A DNA stretch of 64,000 nt. It comes from Doryteuthis pealeii (Eukaryota > Mollusca > Cephalopoda > Myopsida > Loliginidae). The notes below the pieces were generated by a model. That model saw only the letters and a program-made list of their open reading frames with translations, had not been told where the DNA came from and did no database searches. Within the stretch, counting starts at the first letter, position 1. Each line of letters starts with the position of its first letter. The stretch lies in assembly GCA_023376005.1 (NCBI GenBank), contig CM042150.1, forward strand, positions 71,384,941 through 71,448,940. Direction: 5' to 3'. The translations under genes were made by a program, and so were the position numbers. Shown one piece after another: positions 33,601 to 46,249 of this stretch.

Positions 33601-35995
33601 TGAGTAACACTTTGATCATGGGCCAAAGTGGCAATGAGTAACACTTTGATCATGGGCCAAAGTGACAATGAGTAACACTTTGATCATGGCCAAAGTGGCA
33701 ATGTGTAACACTTTGATCATGGGCCAAAGTGACAATGAGTAACACTTTGATTGGGCCAAAGTGACAATGAGTAACACTTTGATCATGGGCCAAAGTGACA
33801 ATGAGTAACACTTTTATCATGGGCCAAAGTGGCAATGAGTAACACTTTGATCATGGGCCAAAGTGACAATGAGTAACACTTTGATCATGAGCCAAAGTGA
33901 CAATGAGTAACACTTTGATCATGGGCCAAAGTGACAATGAGTAACACTTTGATCCATGGCAGAAGTGGCAATGAGTAACACTTTGATCCATGGCAGAAGT
34001 GGCAATGAGTAACAATTTGATCCTAAGCAGAAGTGGGAATGAGTAACACTTTGATCCGTGGCAGAAGTGACAATGAGTAACACTTTGATCCGTGGCAGAA
34101 GTGGCAATGAGTAACAATTTGATCCATGGCAGAAGTGGCAATGAGTAACACTTTGATCCATGTCAGAAATGACAATGAGTGACACTTTCATCCGTGGCAG
34201 AAGTGGCAATGAGTAACACTTTGATCCTAAGCAGAAGTGACAATGAGTAACACTTTGATCATGGGCCAAAGTGGCAATGAGTAACACTTTGATCATGGGC
34301 CAAAGTGACAATGAGTAACACTTTGATCCGTGGCAGAAGTGACAATGAGTAACACTTTGATCCATGGCAGAAGTGGCAATGAGTAACACTTTGATCCATG
34401 GCAGAAGTGGCAATGAGTAACACTTTGATCCGTGGCAGAAATGACAATGAGTGACACTTTGATCCGTTGCAGAAGTGACAATGAGTAACAGTTTGATCAT
34501 TGCACTTTGATCCTAAGCAGAAGTGGCAATGAGTAACACCTTTGCAGAAGTGGCAATGAGTAACACTTTGATCCGTGGCAGAAGTGGCAATGAGTAATAC
34601 TTTGACATCCGTGGCAGAAGTGGCAATGAGTAAGACTTTGATCCGTGGCAGAAGTGGCAATGAGTTTTGATCTGTGGCAGAAGTGGCAATGAGTAACACT
34701 TTCATCTGTGGCAGAAGTGGCAATGAGTAACACTTTGATCCTAAGCAGAAGTGGCAATGAGTAACACTTTGATCTGTGGCAGAAGTGGCAATGAGTAATA
34801 CTTTGATCCATGGTAGAAGTGGCAATGAGTAACACTTTGATCCATGGCAGAAGTGGCAATGAGTGACACTTTCATCCGTGGCAGAAGTGGCAATGAGTAA
34901 CACTTTGATCCGTGGTAGAAGTGGCAATGAGTAACACTTTGATCCGTTGCAGAAGTGGCAATGAGTAACACTTTGATCCGTGGCAGAAGTGGCAATGAGT
35001 AATACTTTGATCCGTGGCAGAAGTTGCAATGAGTAACACTTTGATCCGTGGCAGAAGTGGCAATGAGTAACACTTTGATCCGTGGCAGAAGTGGCAATGA
35101 GTAACACTTTGATCCGTGGCAGAAGTGGCAATGAGTAACACTTTGATCCGTGGTAGAAGTGGCAATGAGTAACACTTTGATCCTAAGCAGAAGTGACAAT
35201 GAGTAACACTTTGATCCATGGCAGAAGTGGCAATGAGTAATACTTTGATCCATGGTAGAAGTGGCAATGAGTAACACTTTGATCTGTGGCAGAAGTGGCA
35301 ATGAGTAACACTTTGATCTGTGGCAGAAGTGACAATGAGTAACACTTTGATCCTAAGCGGAAGTGGCAATGAGTAACACTTTGATCCGTGGTAGAAGTGG
35401 CAATGAGTAACACTTTGATCCATGGCAGAAGTGGCAATGAGTAACACTTTCATCTGTGGCAGAAGTGGCAATGAGTAACACTTTGATCCTAAGCAGAAGT
35501 GGCAATGAGTAACATTTTGATCCGTTGCAGAAGTGGCAATGAGTAACACTTTGATCCGTGGTAGAAGTGGCAATGAGTAACACTTTGATCCATGGCAGAA
35601 GTGGCAATGAGTAACACTTTGATCCTAAGCAGAAGTGGCAATGAGTATCACTTTGATCCTAAGCAGAAGTGGCAATGAGTAACACTTTGATCCGTGGTAG
35701 AAGTGGCAATGAGTAACACTTTGATCCATGGAAGAAGTGGCAATGAGTAACACTTTGAATGAGTAACACTTTGATCCATGGCAGAAGTGGCAATGAGTAA
35801 CACTTTGATGGCAGAAGTGGCAAGGAGTAACACTTTGATCCTAAGCAGAAGTGGCAATGAGTAACACTTTGATCCATGGCAGAAGTGGCAATGAGTAACA
35901 CTTTGATCCTAAGCAGAAGTGGCAATGAGTAACACTTTGATCCTAAGCAGAAGTGGCAATGAGTAACACTTTGATCCCAGGCAGAAGTTGCAATG
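30628..35995. repeat. 34-bp minisatellite array, about 158 copies
   Basis: Nearly 5.4 kb of a 34-bp unit with constant core aatgagtaacactttgatc. Three main variants exist: one with catgggccaaagtg, dominant from about 30840 to 33950; one with cgtggcagaagtgg; and one with ctaagcagaagtgg, the last two dominant from 33950 to 35995. The left two thirds has many short or broken units, the right third is regular. Because 34 is not a multiple of 3 and the minus-strand unit has no stop in any frame, long minus-strand open frames (up to 290 residues) arise automatically, repeating a 34-residue peptide with THCHFC and LLIATSA. I judge them non-coding. Each unit holds CTTTGATC, a TCF/LEF-like site. Confidence 0.97.
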
Positions 35996-35999
35996 TGTA

Positions 36000-38900
36000 T
36001 ATGAATAATCCTATTATCTTTATGGTGATTATACTATTTATAATTAAAAAGTATAGTTTAAAAAGTAGCTGTTTTTATTCCAGCTAATAATTAAAAACCT
36101 TTAATATCCCACATAAGAATAGTTTTTGATATTTCACTAAAAATAGAATTTTAAAATTTTATTATTATTTTATTTATTATAAATTTTATTTCATTTTTTT
36201 TTTGTATTAGTTAGATTACTAAATCAATAATACTAGTATTAATTATGCCAACATTTTTCACTTTTTCAACATTCAGGAGCTTTGTCTAATTTGGGATGCA
36301 TTCATATATTTGCATATAATAATAACCAAATTACCAAAGTAGTTATTTCATACATTTTTTATGCCAGTATCTTCATCTTGGTGTTTTTAACACAAGGTTT
36401 TATTCAAAATGTTATGTTACATCTAATAGGCCAAAACATATGTAGATCAGATTATATAGACTAGTTTTTTTTTTTGTGTGTGTGGGGGTGTATTTTCTGA
36501 TTTCACAATTTGTTTGTCATTAAATTTAAAACATTGTTTTAGTTAATTCATCATGATATAAGATTACTCAAAATTTACTAAAGGAACTAATACCTGTTTT
36601 TTATGAATCTTCTACTTCTCCTGAACTACTGGTAAAATAACTAAACAGTTTTTAATCTTGTAAAAGTCAATCCATCTAAGGTGTTTAATAATAGGTCAAG
36701 TTAAGGATCATTCCTTGCTGCTGGTACCATGTAACCAAGTGCAATTTTTGTGTTACTTGGAGAAGAGATAGGCACGAATATTTAACACCCAAGCCCTAAC
36801 ATTTATCATGAAGGAGAATTACTTTGCATGGTTCCGTGAACCATCCATCCTGTGTTGTATAGGTGTATAAAAAATTGCAAAATTGAATATTTTCCTAAGA
36901 TTTGGATGACATTCAATTTTCAGCAAGTATGTTTTTAATTTTTCATGACTTAAAATTAAGTTTTATTTAGACTAGAAATATTTTTACTTAATAATAAATA
37001 AATTGAATTCTAAATAAGTTACAAATTAAAATTGAAAGCAGTTAAAGAAAAGTATTGTTAATAAGGTATAACAGATTTTTTTAGATATTTAAAAAATATA
37101 TTTATTTATATATTATTTAAATATTTTTTCATAAATTTAGCGAACTACAAATCTTAAAATAGCAATATGCAAAGGTAAATCAATAAGTCTATATGCTAAC
37201 ACTGCATTGAGCTGAATTTTTATCTGAAATTTACTGTTAAAATAAATGCTTTTTATCATTACTGATGTACACATATAGTTCAACAAGGTTAAGAAAAAAA
37301 CTCTCCTTAAATTACTATTTTAAAATTCTTATTTCTATAAATTTAAAATCACACACCCACACACCCACACACAAATATATATATACACTCACACACCAAG
37401 TATATCTAAAAGCAGAATGTACTATGCAGTTGAGGCTACAGAATAAGAAACTGATCAAAAATAATTCTAAGATAAAAAAAAATGAATTTTTTAAAAATAC
37501 AATAAAATTAAAATTATCAATCAATATATTTGTTGAATAATTAAATCTGGCTAAGATGCTAGTTCCAAAGTTAATTGGTGGTTCATGCTCACAAAACTCC
37601 AGTTTCTTAAAAAAAAAAGAAATACCGACTACACCAAAAAAATCAAAATCAAAAGCAGGTGAACTTTCCTTGATAAAAATCCATAGCTATAACAATACTT
37701 GCTCACTGTGATCATTCAGCTCTTGATGAGGCTTTGCTTGTTTGAAAAAGAAGTCAATTTTAATGAGACTGCCAATGCTGCAACTATCAATGCCTTGATT
37801 GTAATATATTTAGTTTCATGATGATTTATTCAGAATATGAAAACTCATCCATATATAACTATATAGGCTTAAAATAGATACAGTAGCACAATTGGAAAGT
37901 AACCCTTCCTTAAACCCACACATATGATAAAATCCTGCTCAACAGCAACTATCCAACACAAACCAAATTCATCTCTTGAGAATTTGCTGTGGCTAATACC
38001 CAACTCACCAGACATGTAGAAACTAACTAAAACATGAAACATTCCCTGTATTAACCAATTCTAAATATACTGAAAGCTATCTTGAATACCAAAGTTAAAC
38101 AAAGTTCTGTCTGATCAGCATAAAATAAAATAAACAAAAGTAGTCAATCCATTTTTTATAAAATGCATAAATTATGGTATAAATCTCTTGAACAGTTTTC
38201 ATACCTAAAACGAAACAAGACAACTATCATTGAGTATAAACTACTGAGAAAATTGTCCAGGTTAAAAGTCTGGTATGGGTAACCCAAAACCAAACATTTT
38301 TAGACCTCATTTTTTCAATGCAGGTATCATTGGGGAACAAGAAAAATTTTGGCAAATAAAGAAAAATGTTTACTTGGCCACATATTCTAATCACTTTTAA
38401 AGTTTAACATTTTTTAGGTATTCACAAATTAAAGAATAATGCTACCACAATTAATTTTTAGTCTCTAAATTATACTTAATAATTAATAATATGAAAATTT
38501 TTTTTTCAAATGTTGAATTTGAAACTATTTTCAAATACTATTATATGATTATTACTTGAAAAATATTTAGAATTTTTAACTTTTGATTTTAAGAGTATAC
38601 CTTTTTTCATATCTCAAGATTTATTTTACCATAATTCTATTTTGATAGGATAAAATTATAAAACATTGTAATTTAATTTTTTTATTGGAATAGAAATTAT
38701 ATTTCTTGCTAAGTAAAGATTACAAAAGAGCCACTAAAGGTTTATTTTAACAATGCAGTTAATTCATTTTGGAAAAGACTAAGTATCAAATGTTTTTGGT
38801 GCATTTAAGTCTGATGAAGACAAATACCAGAAAAAAATGCACTTCATAATGTAAAATGCCCTTTTTTACAGTTTTATTATATAATTAAGTCTATATCTTA

Positions 38901-39360
38901 TATCTTTAAGAATTAATTATAAACTACAATTAAGAAAAATTAAAATTCATTATTTAAAAGTCATGTATGTTATTTTTCTTGGGGTGGTTTTGTGAAGAAT
39001 TTATTTTTGTTGTTAGTTCATAGCTGGCCTTCAAGCTGGATTAAAGTGTAATGTCTGTTCCCTTCCATAAGTTCTAGTCTTTGGATTATGTATGGCTAAA
39101 TTTGAAGAGAGTGATTCCAAATCTGATGCAGCACCTTCCCCAATAAACAAAATGGATAGGATCAAAGTTGTTGCAAGGGCTGCAGCAATATTTAGCTTGG
39201 GACTAATCATTAAACTGACCATATGTTGCATATCACACCCAAGGGGATGCAGATTAAAAAAGTTCTTCCTAACTAATTAAAACATTTCAATACTTTCAAT
39301 TTATTTGAAGTATGCTTTTATTATTTATTTGTCTTTTGACTTTTGTGTACATATAAGTAG
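36000..39360. other. AT-rich non-coding stretch
   Basis: No supported gene. Contains a (CACACCCA)-type simple repeat near 37350-37372 and T or A runs. A 66-residue frame at 39031-39231 (minus) has a hydrophobic stretch but no recognisable family. Confidence 0.4.
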
Positions 39361-40426
39361 AGTGATCTGCCTTTGTCAGAATAAGTAGAAATAAAGAGTC
39401 AGAAAGTGGCCTACATTCCAACGCTGTAGTCGATTTGCCGTATTAGTTGGTATACCTTTTTTAGAACCAAATATTGTTAACAGCGGTTTGTGGTCTGTTT
39501 GTAGAGTAAATTCCCTTCCATATAGGAATCTGTGAAATTTTTTACAGCGTAAATTATCGCTAAACTTTTTTTTTCTATTTGGCTGTAACTTCATTCCGTG
39601 GGCAGCAATGTTCTTGAGGCATGTGCTATTGGCTTCGTGGATCTGTCTTTGTATTTATGCAGTAATATGGTACCCAGGCCGTTTTCGCTAGCATCTTGAG
39701 CCAAAATGATTTTTTTCTTCGGATTGAAATGCACTAATAACAGGTCCGCCAATAACCAGTCTTTTAGATTTTGAAAAGTGCGTTCACACTCTTTTGACCA
39801 TATCCACTTTGTGCCCTTTTTAATAAATTATTTAACGGAGTTCTCATATCATGCATTTTTTAGATATAGCTGCTATAGTAACTTACTAATCCCAAGAACA
39901 CCTGGAGTTTAGCTACACTATCTGGTGCTGGCATATTTCTTATAGCCTCAGATCTTTCCTGGTCTGGCTTTCTACCATTACTATCAATTATCTGCCCTAA
40001 ATATTTTATCTTCTTTAGGAAGAATTCGCATTTTTCAGCACCCAACTTGAAACCATATTCCTCTATTCTTTTAAATACCGCTTTAATATGCTCTTTATGT
40101 TGGACTTCGTTTTCACTTTTAATTAAAATATCATCTAAGTATGCAATTGCATATTACATATCAGCTAACATTGTGTCCATTATTTGCTGAAATAAGCTTG
40201 GTGCTACCTTCAGTCCAAAAGGAAGCCAATTTAATTTTAAAATTCTTCATGGGTGTTTATTGTCAGGTACTTTGAACATTCTTCACTGACTTTAACCTGA
40301 AGATAAGTCTCAGATTAGTCCAACTTTGAAAACACTCTACCTCCGTTTAATTTAGTGAATATGTCTTCAGCTGACAGTAGAGGGTATGTATGGTCCTTCA
40401 GACAATCATTCAAGCCAGTCGAAAAA

Positions 40427-40861
40427 TCAGCACATACTCTTATTTTTTGATTTTTTAAAATTTTTTATATAAACTGCTGGCGAAGCCCAATCCGAGTAAT
40501 CGACTTTTGAAATTACACCGATTTTCTGCAATCTGTCTAGTTCTTCATTTATGGTGTCTAGTGTCGAAAATGGTACTTTTCTATTTTTTCTAAATACCGG
40601 CTTCGCATTTTCCTTTAATTCTAAATTGACTTCTGTTTTTGTGCACAGACCTAATCCTTCTGAAAAAACGCGTGGAAATTCGTTTTTCAAATCATCAATA
40701 AATCTTTCTATTTTATTCGGCTTGTTCACTATAACATCAACTTTGTTACAGAAATAATTTATTGGTAATTCCCATAAATTAAACAAAACCATCCAGTCTG
40801 TGCCAAAAAGATTCATTGAACCAGGGAGTACATATACTTTCGATTCGTGCATTTTTCCCAT
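40427..40861 (-). pseudogene. Gypsy copy 4 RT N-terminal segment
   Basis: 145-residue open segment. GTDWMVLFNLWELP closes the protease-RT linker, VFSEGLGLCTKTEVNLELKE marks the usual start of RT, and DRLQKIGVISKVDYSDWASP is the canonical palm entry. RT motif A is missing from this frame; the reading continues after shifts. Confidence 0.85.
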
Positions 40862-41363
40862 GAACGAAACATCACATTTTAATTCACCTTTGAATTTAAG
40901 TCTCTTACCAGAGACACCTTCACAATTTTATTTGTTCTACGTAACTCTGGACAACCGATTTTTTTTTCCATGTTTGCTCACTTATCACTGAGATATCACT
41001 ACCAGAATCGAGTAATAGTTTTATAATCTGTCCATTTATTTTTACATTTATGTATTTGCGTCTATGGCCCTCCTGAATACTCTTTTTAGTCAAAACTACA
41101 TTCACATTCATTTTGAAGTCTCTTTTTGTCCCTTTTTTCTGTTTTAGCATACAGTGGGAACTTCTATGACCTATACGCCCACAATTAAAACATATTTTAT
41201 CCTTAAAGAAACAATATTTCTTTAAATGTTTTCCTCCACACGCACTGCATATACATTTTTGTTCTTTATTTCTAATCCACTTCTGTTGTCTTACAGTTTG
41301 TACTCGTGAAATGCACTTCTCCTCAATCCGAGTATTATCCTTTTTTATATTTATTAGTCGTTG

Positions 41364-41881
41364 TTATTCCTCAGTCACTTTTTGTTGCGTAATATTCGGG
41401 TCCTGTTCCATGATAGTCAGGATTCTTGATCTAATTTCTTTGTCTTTCGGTGTTATTAGCCCTTGGACAAAAATTAGACACTTGAACATATCGCTTGATA
41501 ATTCTTTTAACTTAAACGCCTCGCACTGCGTGTTAACCATACCCGCATAAGTGACAAAATCATTGTCTTCTTGATTTACATTATTTAGCATTTATACCGT
41601 GTATGAAAAATGCTATCTCTTTTATCAAAAATGTTTGATAAAATTTCTATAGTTTTGCTAAATGTCATTTCTTCTGGCTTTTTGGGGAGAATTGAATTTG
41701 CATATTTCGTATTTTCTTCGGTTCCTAATTTCTGCAATAATAGCGTGATTTTTTCCTCATCAGTCCAATGCTGGCACCTTTTCATAAATATTGCTTCATA
41801 TCTATGGAAGTACGCTGGGAACGTTGACCCCATATCAGGCTCGTATTTAAATTCAGATAGTGAATTTTGTTGTATAAGCAA
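41364..41881 (-). pseudogene. Gypsy copy 4 gag, central part
   Basis: Two overlapping frames joined by a frameshift near 41590. The first holds FPAYFHRYEAIFMKRCQHWTD and LLLQKLGTEENTKY, a conserved gag region; the second QGLITPKDKEIRSRIL. Gag forms the particle. The N-terminal portion lies beyond the inserted LTR. Confidence 0.83.
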
Positions 41882-42624
41882 ATGTAGATATCTCCCGATT
41901 CACTAATTCAGCATTCAATCCGCTCACACACCGCAATAATAAAAGATACATACACTCGCCAACAAAACAAACATAAGGCGGAGACCCCAAAATCGGAAGT
42001 GTCCTCTATCATAGCCTAAAACAGAATGACCATTTTAACACATATCTGCGCATGGGCTCCGATCGGGAGTTCCGCTTTGATAATCAATTCCTGACATTAA
42101 ATAAAATAAAAAAATTGGTAAATAAAATTCGCATTTCATCCAATGAAAGCGATTCCCGGGTGAAATGAAAATAACTTCAATTGATCCAACTTTTGGTCGC
42201 GAATCTCTATAAATAAACAGCTTTGAAAGTCAACCGCTGTCAGAGGTTCAGGCGTCGAGCGAACACATCTCACCAACGAGGGCTATCACTGCGAAGGATA
42301 CATCAAACGCGGCCGATCACACCCCCACCTATTTACCCAAACCTGACCTCACAGGCAGTCAACAAGCGAACATTTCTACATCATTCGACGATACCAAAAA
42401 AGATTACTACCAATACACAATATTCTACCTACATCACCACTCCACTACCACAGTCAAGCTGGACATTTACGGACTTAATATTCACCCACAACTATCACCA
42501 AAATTATCCTTTAATTCTCATTTCTATCTTTTCACCGTTCTCATGTTATTTTTCAATACAATTTTGAACTTAAAATCTGTGTTTTGTTCTTTTCCTCATC
42601 ACCATACGCTTGCATGCTAATACA
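41868..42624 (+). mobile_element. LTR (copy B) inserted in Gypsy copy 4 gag
   Basis: 757 bp starting TGTTGTATAAGC and ending CTAATACA. It matches the LTR at 2274-3082 at both ends (shared ATATCTCCCGATTCAC near the start, a CACCATAC-containing end) and carries a TATAAA at 42208-42213, about 340 bp from its start, as in copy A. Flanks aattt and gttta are only an imperfect target duplication. Gag coding lies on both sides. The 114-residue frame at 42223-42567 is probably untranslated. Confidence 0.7.
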
Positions 42625-42836
42625 GTTTATTACAATTTGAAATACCTTCAGCCGAAAAAAATCTAGAATTTGGTTCTTTGGTCGACCTAGATAATATGCC
42701 TTCCAAAAGTGTTTTATTATTTTTTTCCTGTTGTTCGAATAGTTGTTGCATTACTTTTTGTTGCTGTTGCATGAATTGTTGTTGTTGTTGTTGCATGAAT
42801 TGTAGCACCTTCGTTAATTCTGTAGTTCCATTCTAG
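42625..42836 (-). pseudogene. Gypsy copy 4 gag N-terminus with polyglutamine
   Basis: The frame has LQFMQQQQQQFMQQQQ followed by RSTKEPNSRFFSAEGIS, which then runs into the inserted LTR. The CAA/GTT repeats explain the glutamines. Upstream, 42840-43390 probably holds the 5' leader and LTR, with a TATAAATATT-like motif near 43340 on the minus strand. Confidence 0.75.
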
Positions 42837-43389
42837 TAACGTCTCAACAAGAAAATATTTTTTGCTCCAACTGTGTACACAATAAAGTTTTCAAAATCCA
42901 AACAAGAGGGGGAAACTTTTACTTTCTGTAAAATGTTCCTCGTTAAGAAAACAATTATTTACTTTTCGTAATTGTTAAACAAGTGTAACGTTCTTCGTTA
43001 GCAAGTGATATAAACAGTTACTTTACTTTTTGTAAGTCTTGGACAAAAGTCTAACTTGTTTTGTTAGTGAGTGTTGTCCACTGTATTTTTTTTTCGTTGT
43101 CGATTAATTCTTGGACGGACGTTGGTTCAACTTGTGATTTGTTCTGAATTCCTCGTCGCCACTGATATATCCGGGTTAAGGGATATATTATGAAGTTGGT
43201 ATTTAGTATATTATCGCAGTAGTAGCTGGTACGTCGAATAGCAGCACGTCTTCCGAGCAGTCGTGGGGTAGTCTGGTGAGTAAGTTTAAGGCTGGTAGGC
43301 TTAGGCTTAGGCTTAGGCGCTTGTACTACCAGTATCGAATATTTATACATGACACTGTCCAATCAGATTATAGTATTTACATATTCATT

Positions 43390-43530
43390 ACATCAATATA
43401 TATATATATATATTTCATAAATATATATATATATATTTCATAAATATATATATATATATTTCATAAATATATATATATATATATATTTCATAAATATATA
43501 TATATATATTTCATAAATATATATATAATC
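43390..43530. repeat. Tandem (TA)n-tttcataaa repeat
   Basis: About six copies of a 20-25 bp unit combining a short TA run with tttcataaa. Confidence 0.93.
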
Positions 43531-43539
43531 ACAATAATG

Positions 43540-43687
43540 TAATTTATTTTTACTACATTTTAAACTTTTTCGGTCAAGTATGCTCAAATTTATTGTAAAC
43601 ATGACTGTCAACGCTAAGGCTATGTTTGCAAAGTGAATAAAATCTTTAAATATAAATACAGAGGATTTAAAAAAAAATTAGTCTTCT

Positions 43688-43759
<72 letters not shown>

Positions 43760-43808
43760 TTGCATTTTCCCTTTACATCAGTCATTGTCTGCTGGAAAGG
43801 GAACTTAA

Positions 43809-43904
<96 letters not shown>

Positions 43905-44300
43905 ACACACATAGAGTAGGTATACTAAATATATTGAGAGGGGGAGAAAGAAACAGGCAGGAAGTAAAGGGAAGGAATGGTGGATTTTTACTTAATTGCA
44001 AATTACGACTAATTAGAATCAAATGAAATGGAATTTTATTTCAAACATAATTTAATCTTTTAAGATTAAATGTAAATGTAATTAATATTTTGGGATGTTT
44101 TGTGTCATTAAACTAGATAGAAAAAAGCCTTTAGGAGCCAAAAGTTGATGTGCTCAACTTTAGTGTAATAACTAGAAAAAACGTGACCCGTTGAGCCACT
44201 CATTGAGTTCAAGTTGGATTATTGAAAAAATTCATAGGATAATATTATTTCGTCAATTAAAAATTTTCCAAAACTGTCCAAATAAGTTGGATTTTATTGA
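43540..44300 (+). repeat. Unclassified interspersed repeat, copy I
   Basis: Shares cattttaaact...tcggtcaa...aaacatg (43555-43610), gcaaattacgactaattaga (43998-44017) and the palindrome-like gtgacccgttgagccac (44183-44199) with copies near 45780-46240. No coding capacity. The GA/CT microsatellites lie inside it. Confidence 0.7.
43689..43901. repeat. (GA)n then (CT)n-(CA)n microsatellites
   Basis: About 65 bp of GA (43689-43753), a 57-bp spacer, about 55 bp of CT (43811-43865) and about 36 bp of CA. GA and CT face each other as an inverted pair that could form a long hairpin. Open frames across it are artefacts. Confidence 0.95.
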
Positions 44301-44904
44301 GAATAGACACAAAAATGAGGGTTGTACTTTTTTGCTACAGCTATACACTTAGCCGATCCAGTACAGAGAACTAGGTATATAAATAAACTTTTGTGTCAAA
44401 TCTGTTGTTATTTTTAACATGATGTACATTCAAAATAAAAATATTTACAGGGTGTAATGGGCATGGCCGATCCACCCAATGTAAGCAGCAAAGAATCGTG
44501 CATGAGAGAACCGGATGGAACAAGACAAAATTTACATAAAGGGAGCTGAGCCATAATTTAAAAAAAAAACGGACGGTCGCTGACACTCGAGAGAGAGGAA
44601 TGAAGCAAGTGACAGTGAGAGAGGTGGAATTCGGTGGACTACTGTTTTTTGGGTAAAGAAGAAAGGTCAGAGGGACGCGGTTACAGTGAGAGCAGTTTGC
44701 TGAACAAAAGGGATAACTGTTGTTAATTGAACAGACTCCAGTGGAGAAACTTCAGTAAAATAAGCATAATATAGGCACTGACAAAATGTCATCTTAAAAT
44801 GTTCATTTTAAAAACGAATTAAAATTGATTATTCAAGGTCAAATTTTTGTCCAAGTCGAAAACTAGTAACATAAAACAGCAAAAACAAAAAAAAAGGAAA
44901 AATA

Positions 44905-45160
44905 ATATTACACATGTAATTTATTTTAAATACATTTTAAACTATTTTTCAGTCAATTTTGCTCAAATATATTGTAAACATGGCTGCCAAAGATGACATA
45001 AAATCTGTATTTTACAAAATAAACTCCCCCCCCCCTCCCGATTTAAAAAAATTACCAAAAATCAGGGAATTATCCAATTTTAATGAATAATTGTTGAAAA
45101 GAGGGTGGGATGTAAATTTATTTTGTAAAATAAGGATTTTGCAGCAACTTTGACAGTGCC
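44905..45160. repeat. Unclassified repeat, copy II, with foldback arms
   Basis: The cattttaaactatttttcag...aaacatgg segment recurs (44930-44990). It is followed by arms attttacaaaataaactcccc (about 45008) and, about 100 bp on, their inverted counterpart (45112-45142), giving an imperfect hairpin. Confidence 0.65.
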
Positions 45161-45779
45161 TAGCAAGTAGGTTTTTATATTTTACCAAAACCAGCTAAAT
45201 AGCATCTTCCTAATTTTTTACTAACAATTATTGGATGTTTTTACCCCTCGAACCCAATAAATTTTAGGAATTAATAATTAAAGTAATTTAAAAAAAATCT
45301 ATTTTAAAACATGATATTCACTTGTATTTTTTTTTTTTTTTACAACCAAGAAAACAATTTTAAGACACATTGTGTAGGAATCTTATTTACACTGTTCTTT
45401 TTTTCTTTTTTTTTTTTTTTAGAAATTAAACAATTATTTTATGTTTCTTCTACCTCAATAAATTTTGAGTAGATTTTTGAGCTTCGTAAATTGAAAGTTT
45501 AGTAAAAACAACATTCGAAATTCAAATATCAAAACAAACTGATCAGGAAGAAAGTTATTTTGCAAAGCAAATTAATTTTTAAAAATATAAAAATGACCGG
45601 AAAATTAATAAAACAAAACAAAACATTAATCTTCTCTGTTAACTTAAAGAGAGAAAGAAAGATTGGAGGTATGGGATGTAGATAGACCTTCTCTCTGGCT
45701 GCTGGTACTGGCTGCTTCTCTCTCTCACGCAAACTTCTCTCTCTTAACTCCCTAGATAGAACATATATTAGAGAGGTGG

Positions 45780-46240
45780 AAAAAAGACAGGGAGAAACTT
45801 AAGTGAGAGTTGGGTCAGTTTTTGACTTAATTGCAAATTACGACTAATTAGAACTAAATAAAATGGAATTTTTTTCAAACATAATTTAATCATAAATCTA
45901 TGGAATACTTTCTGATGTGTTTTGTGTCATTAAACTAAATAGGAAAAAAACCTTACGGAACCAAAATTGATTCGCTCAGCTTTAGTATAATACTAGAAAA
46001 GATGTGACCCGTTGGGTCACCCATTGAGCTTGGGTTAGATTGTTAAAAAATCACAATAATTTATTTTTAATACATTTTAAACTATTTTTCGGTCAATTTT
46101 GTGCCAATTTATCGTAAACATGGACATCAACGTTGTCAAAGATGACGTAAAATCTCTATTTTACAAAATAAATTTACCCTTCCCTTCCGATTGAAAAAAA
46201 TTACCAAAAATCTGGGAATTTTCCAATTTTAATGAAGTTT
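45780..46240 (+). repeat. Unclassified interspersed repeat, copy III
   Basis: Repeats the order seen in copy I: gcaaattacgactaattaga, a ttttgtgtcattaaacta segment, gatgtgacccgttgggtcac (about 46001-46020), then cattttaaactatttttcgg. The family has no recognisable protein, so it is probably non-autonomous. Confidence 0.7.
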
Positions 46241-46249
46241 TCAGTGTTG

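Larger units (their letters stand above)
39370..42840 (-). mobile_element. Gypsy remnant, copy 4 (integrase missing)
   Basis: Minus-strand order: polyglutamine-rich gag start (42808-42625), an intervening LTR (42624-41868), rest of gag (41881-41364), two zinc knuckles near 41160-41260 (CSACGGKHLKKYC and CFNCGRIGHRSSHC), protease with LLDSGSDISVI (41150-40920), RT N-terminus (40861-40427), RT core with YLDD at 40130-40141, RT thumb (40045-39860) and RNase H (39594-39376). No integrase lies further left, so the 3' part is lost. The gag resembles the DUF7083-type found in many invertebrate Gypsy elements. Frames are broken in several places. Confidence 0.88.

Noticed and set aside
30564..35925. 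Many long minus-strand open frames
   Set aside because: They follow automatically from a stop-free 34-bp tandem repeat; not evidence of a gene.
30628..35995. CRISPR-like regular array
   Set aside because: The whole 34-bp unit repeats with no unique spacers, and the genome is eukaryotic.
42223..42567. 114-residue frame within LTR copy B
   Set aside because: Not shared as coding with LTR copy A; probably untranslated LTR sequence.
41886..42620. Helitron interpretation of the insertion in Gypsy copy 4
   Set aside because: A TC start and CTAA end could be drawn, but similarity with copy A extends past those points to TG...CA ends with a target duplication, which fits an LTR better.
43633..44026. 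Open frames across GA, CT and CA microsatellites
   Set aside because: Simple-sequence artefacts.
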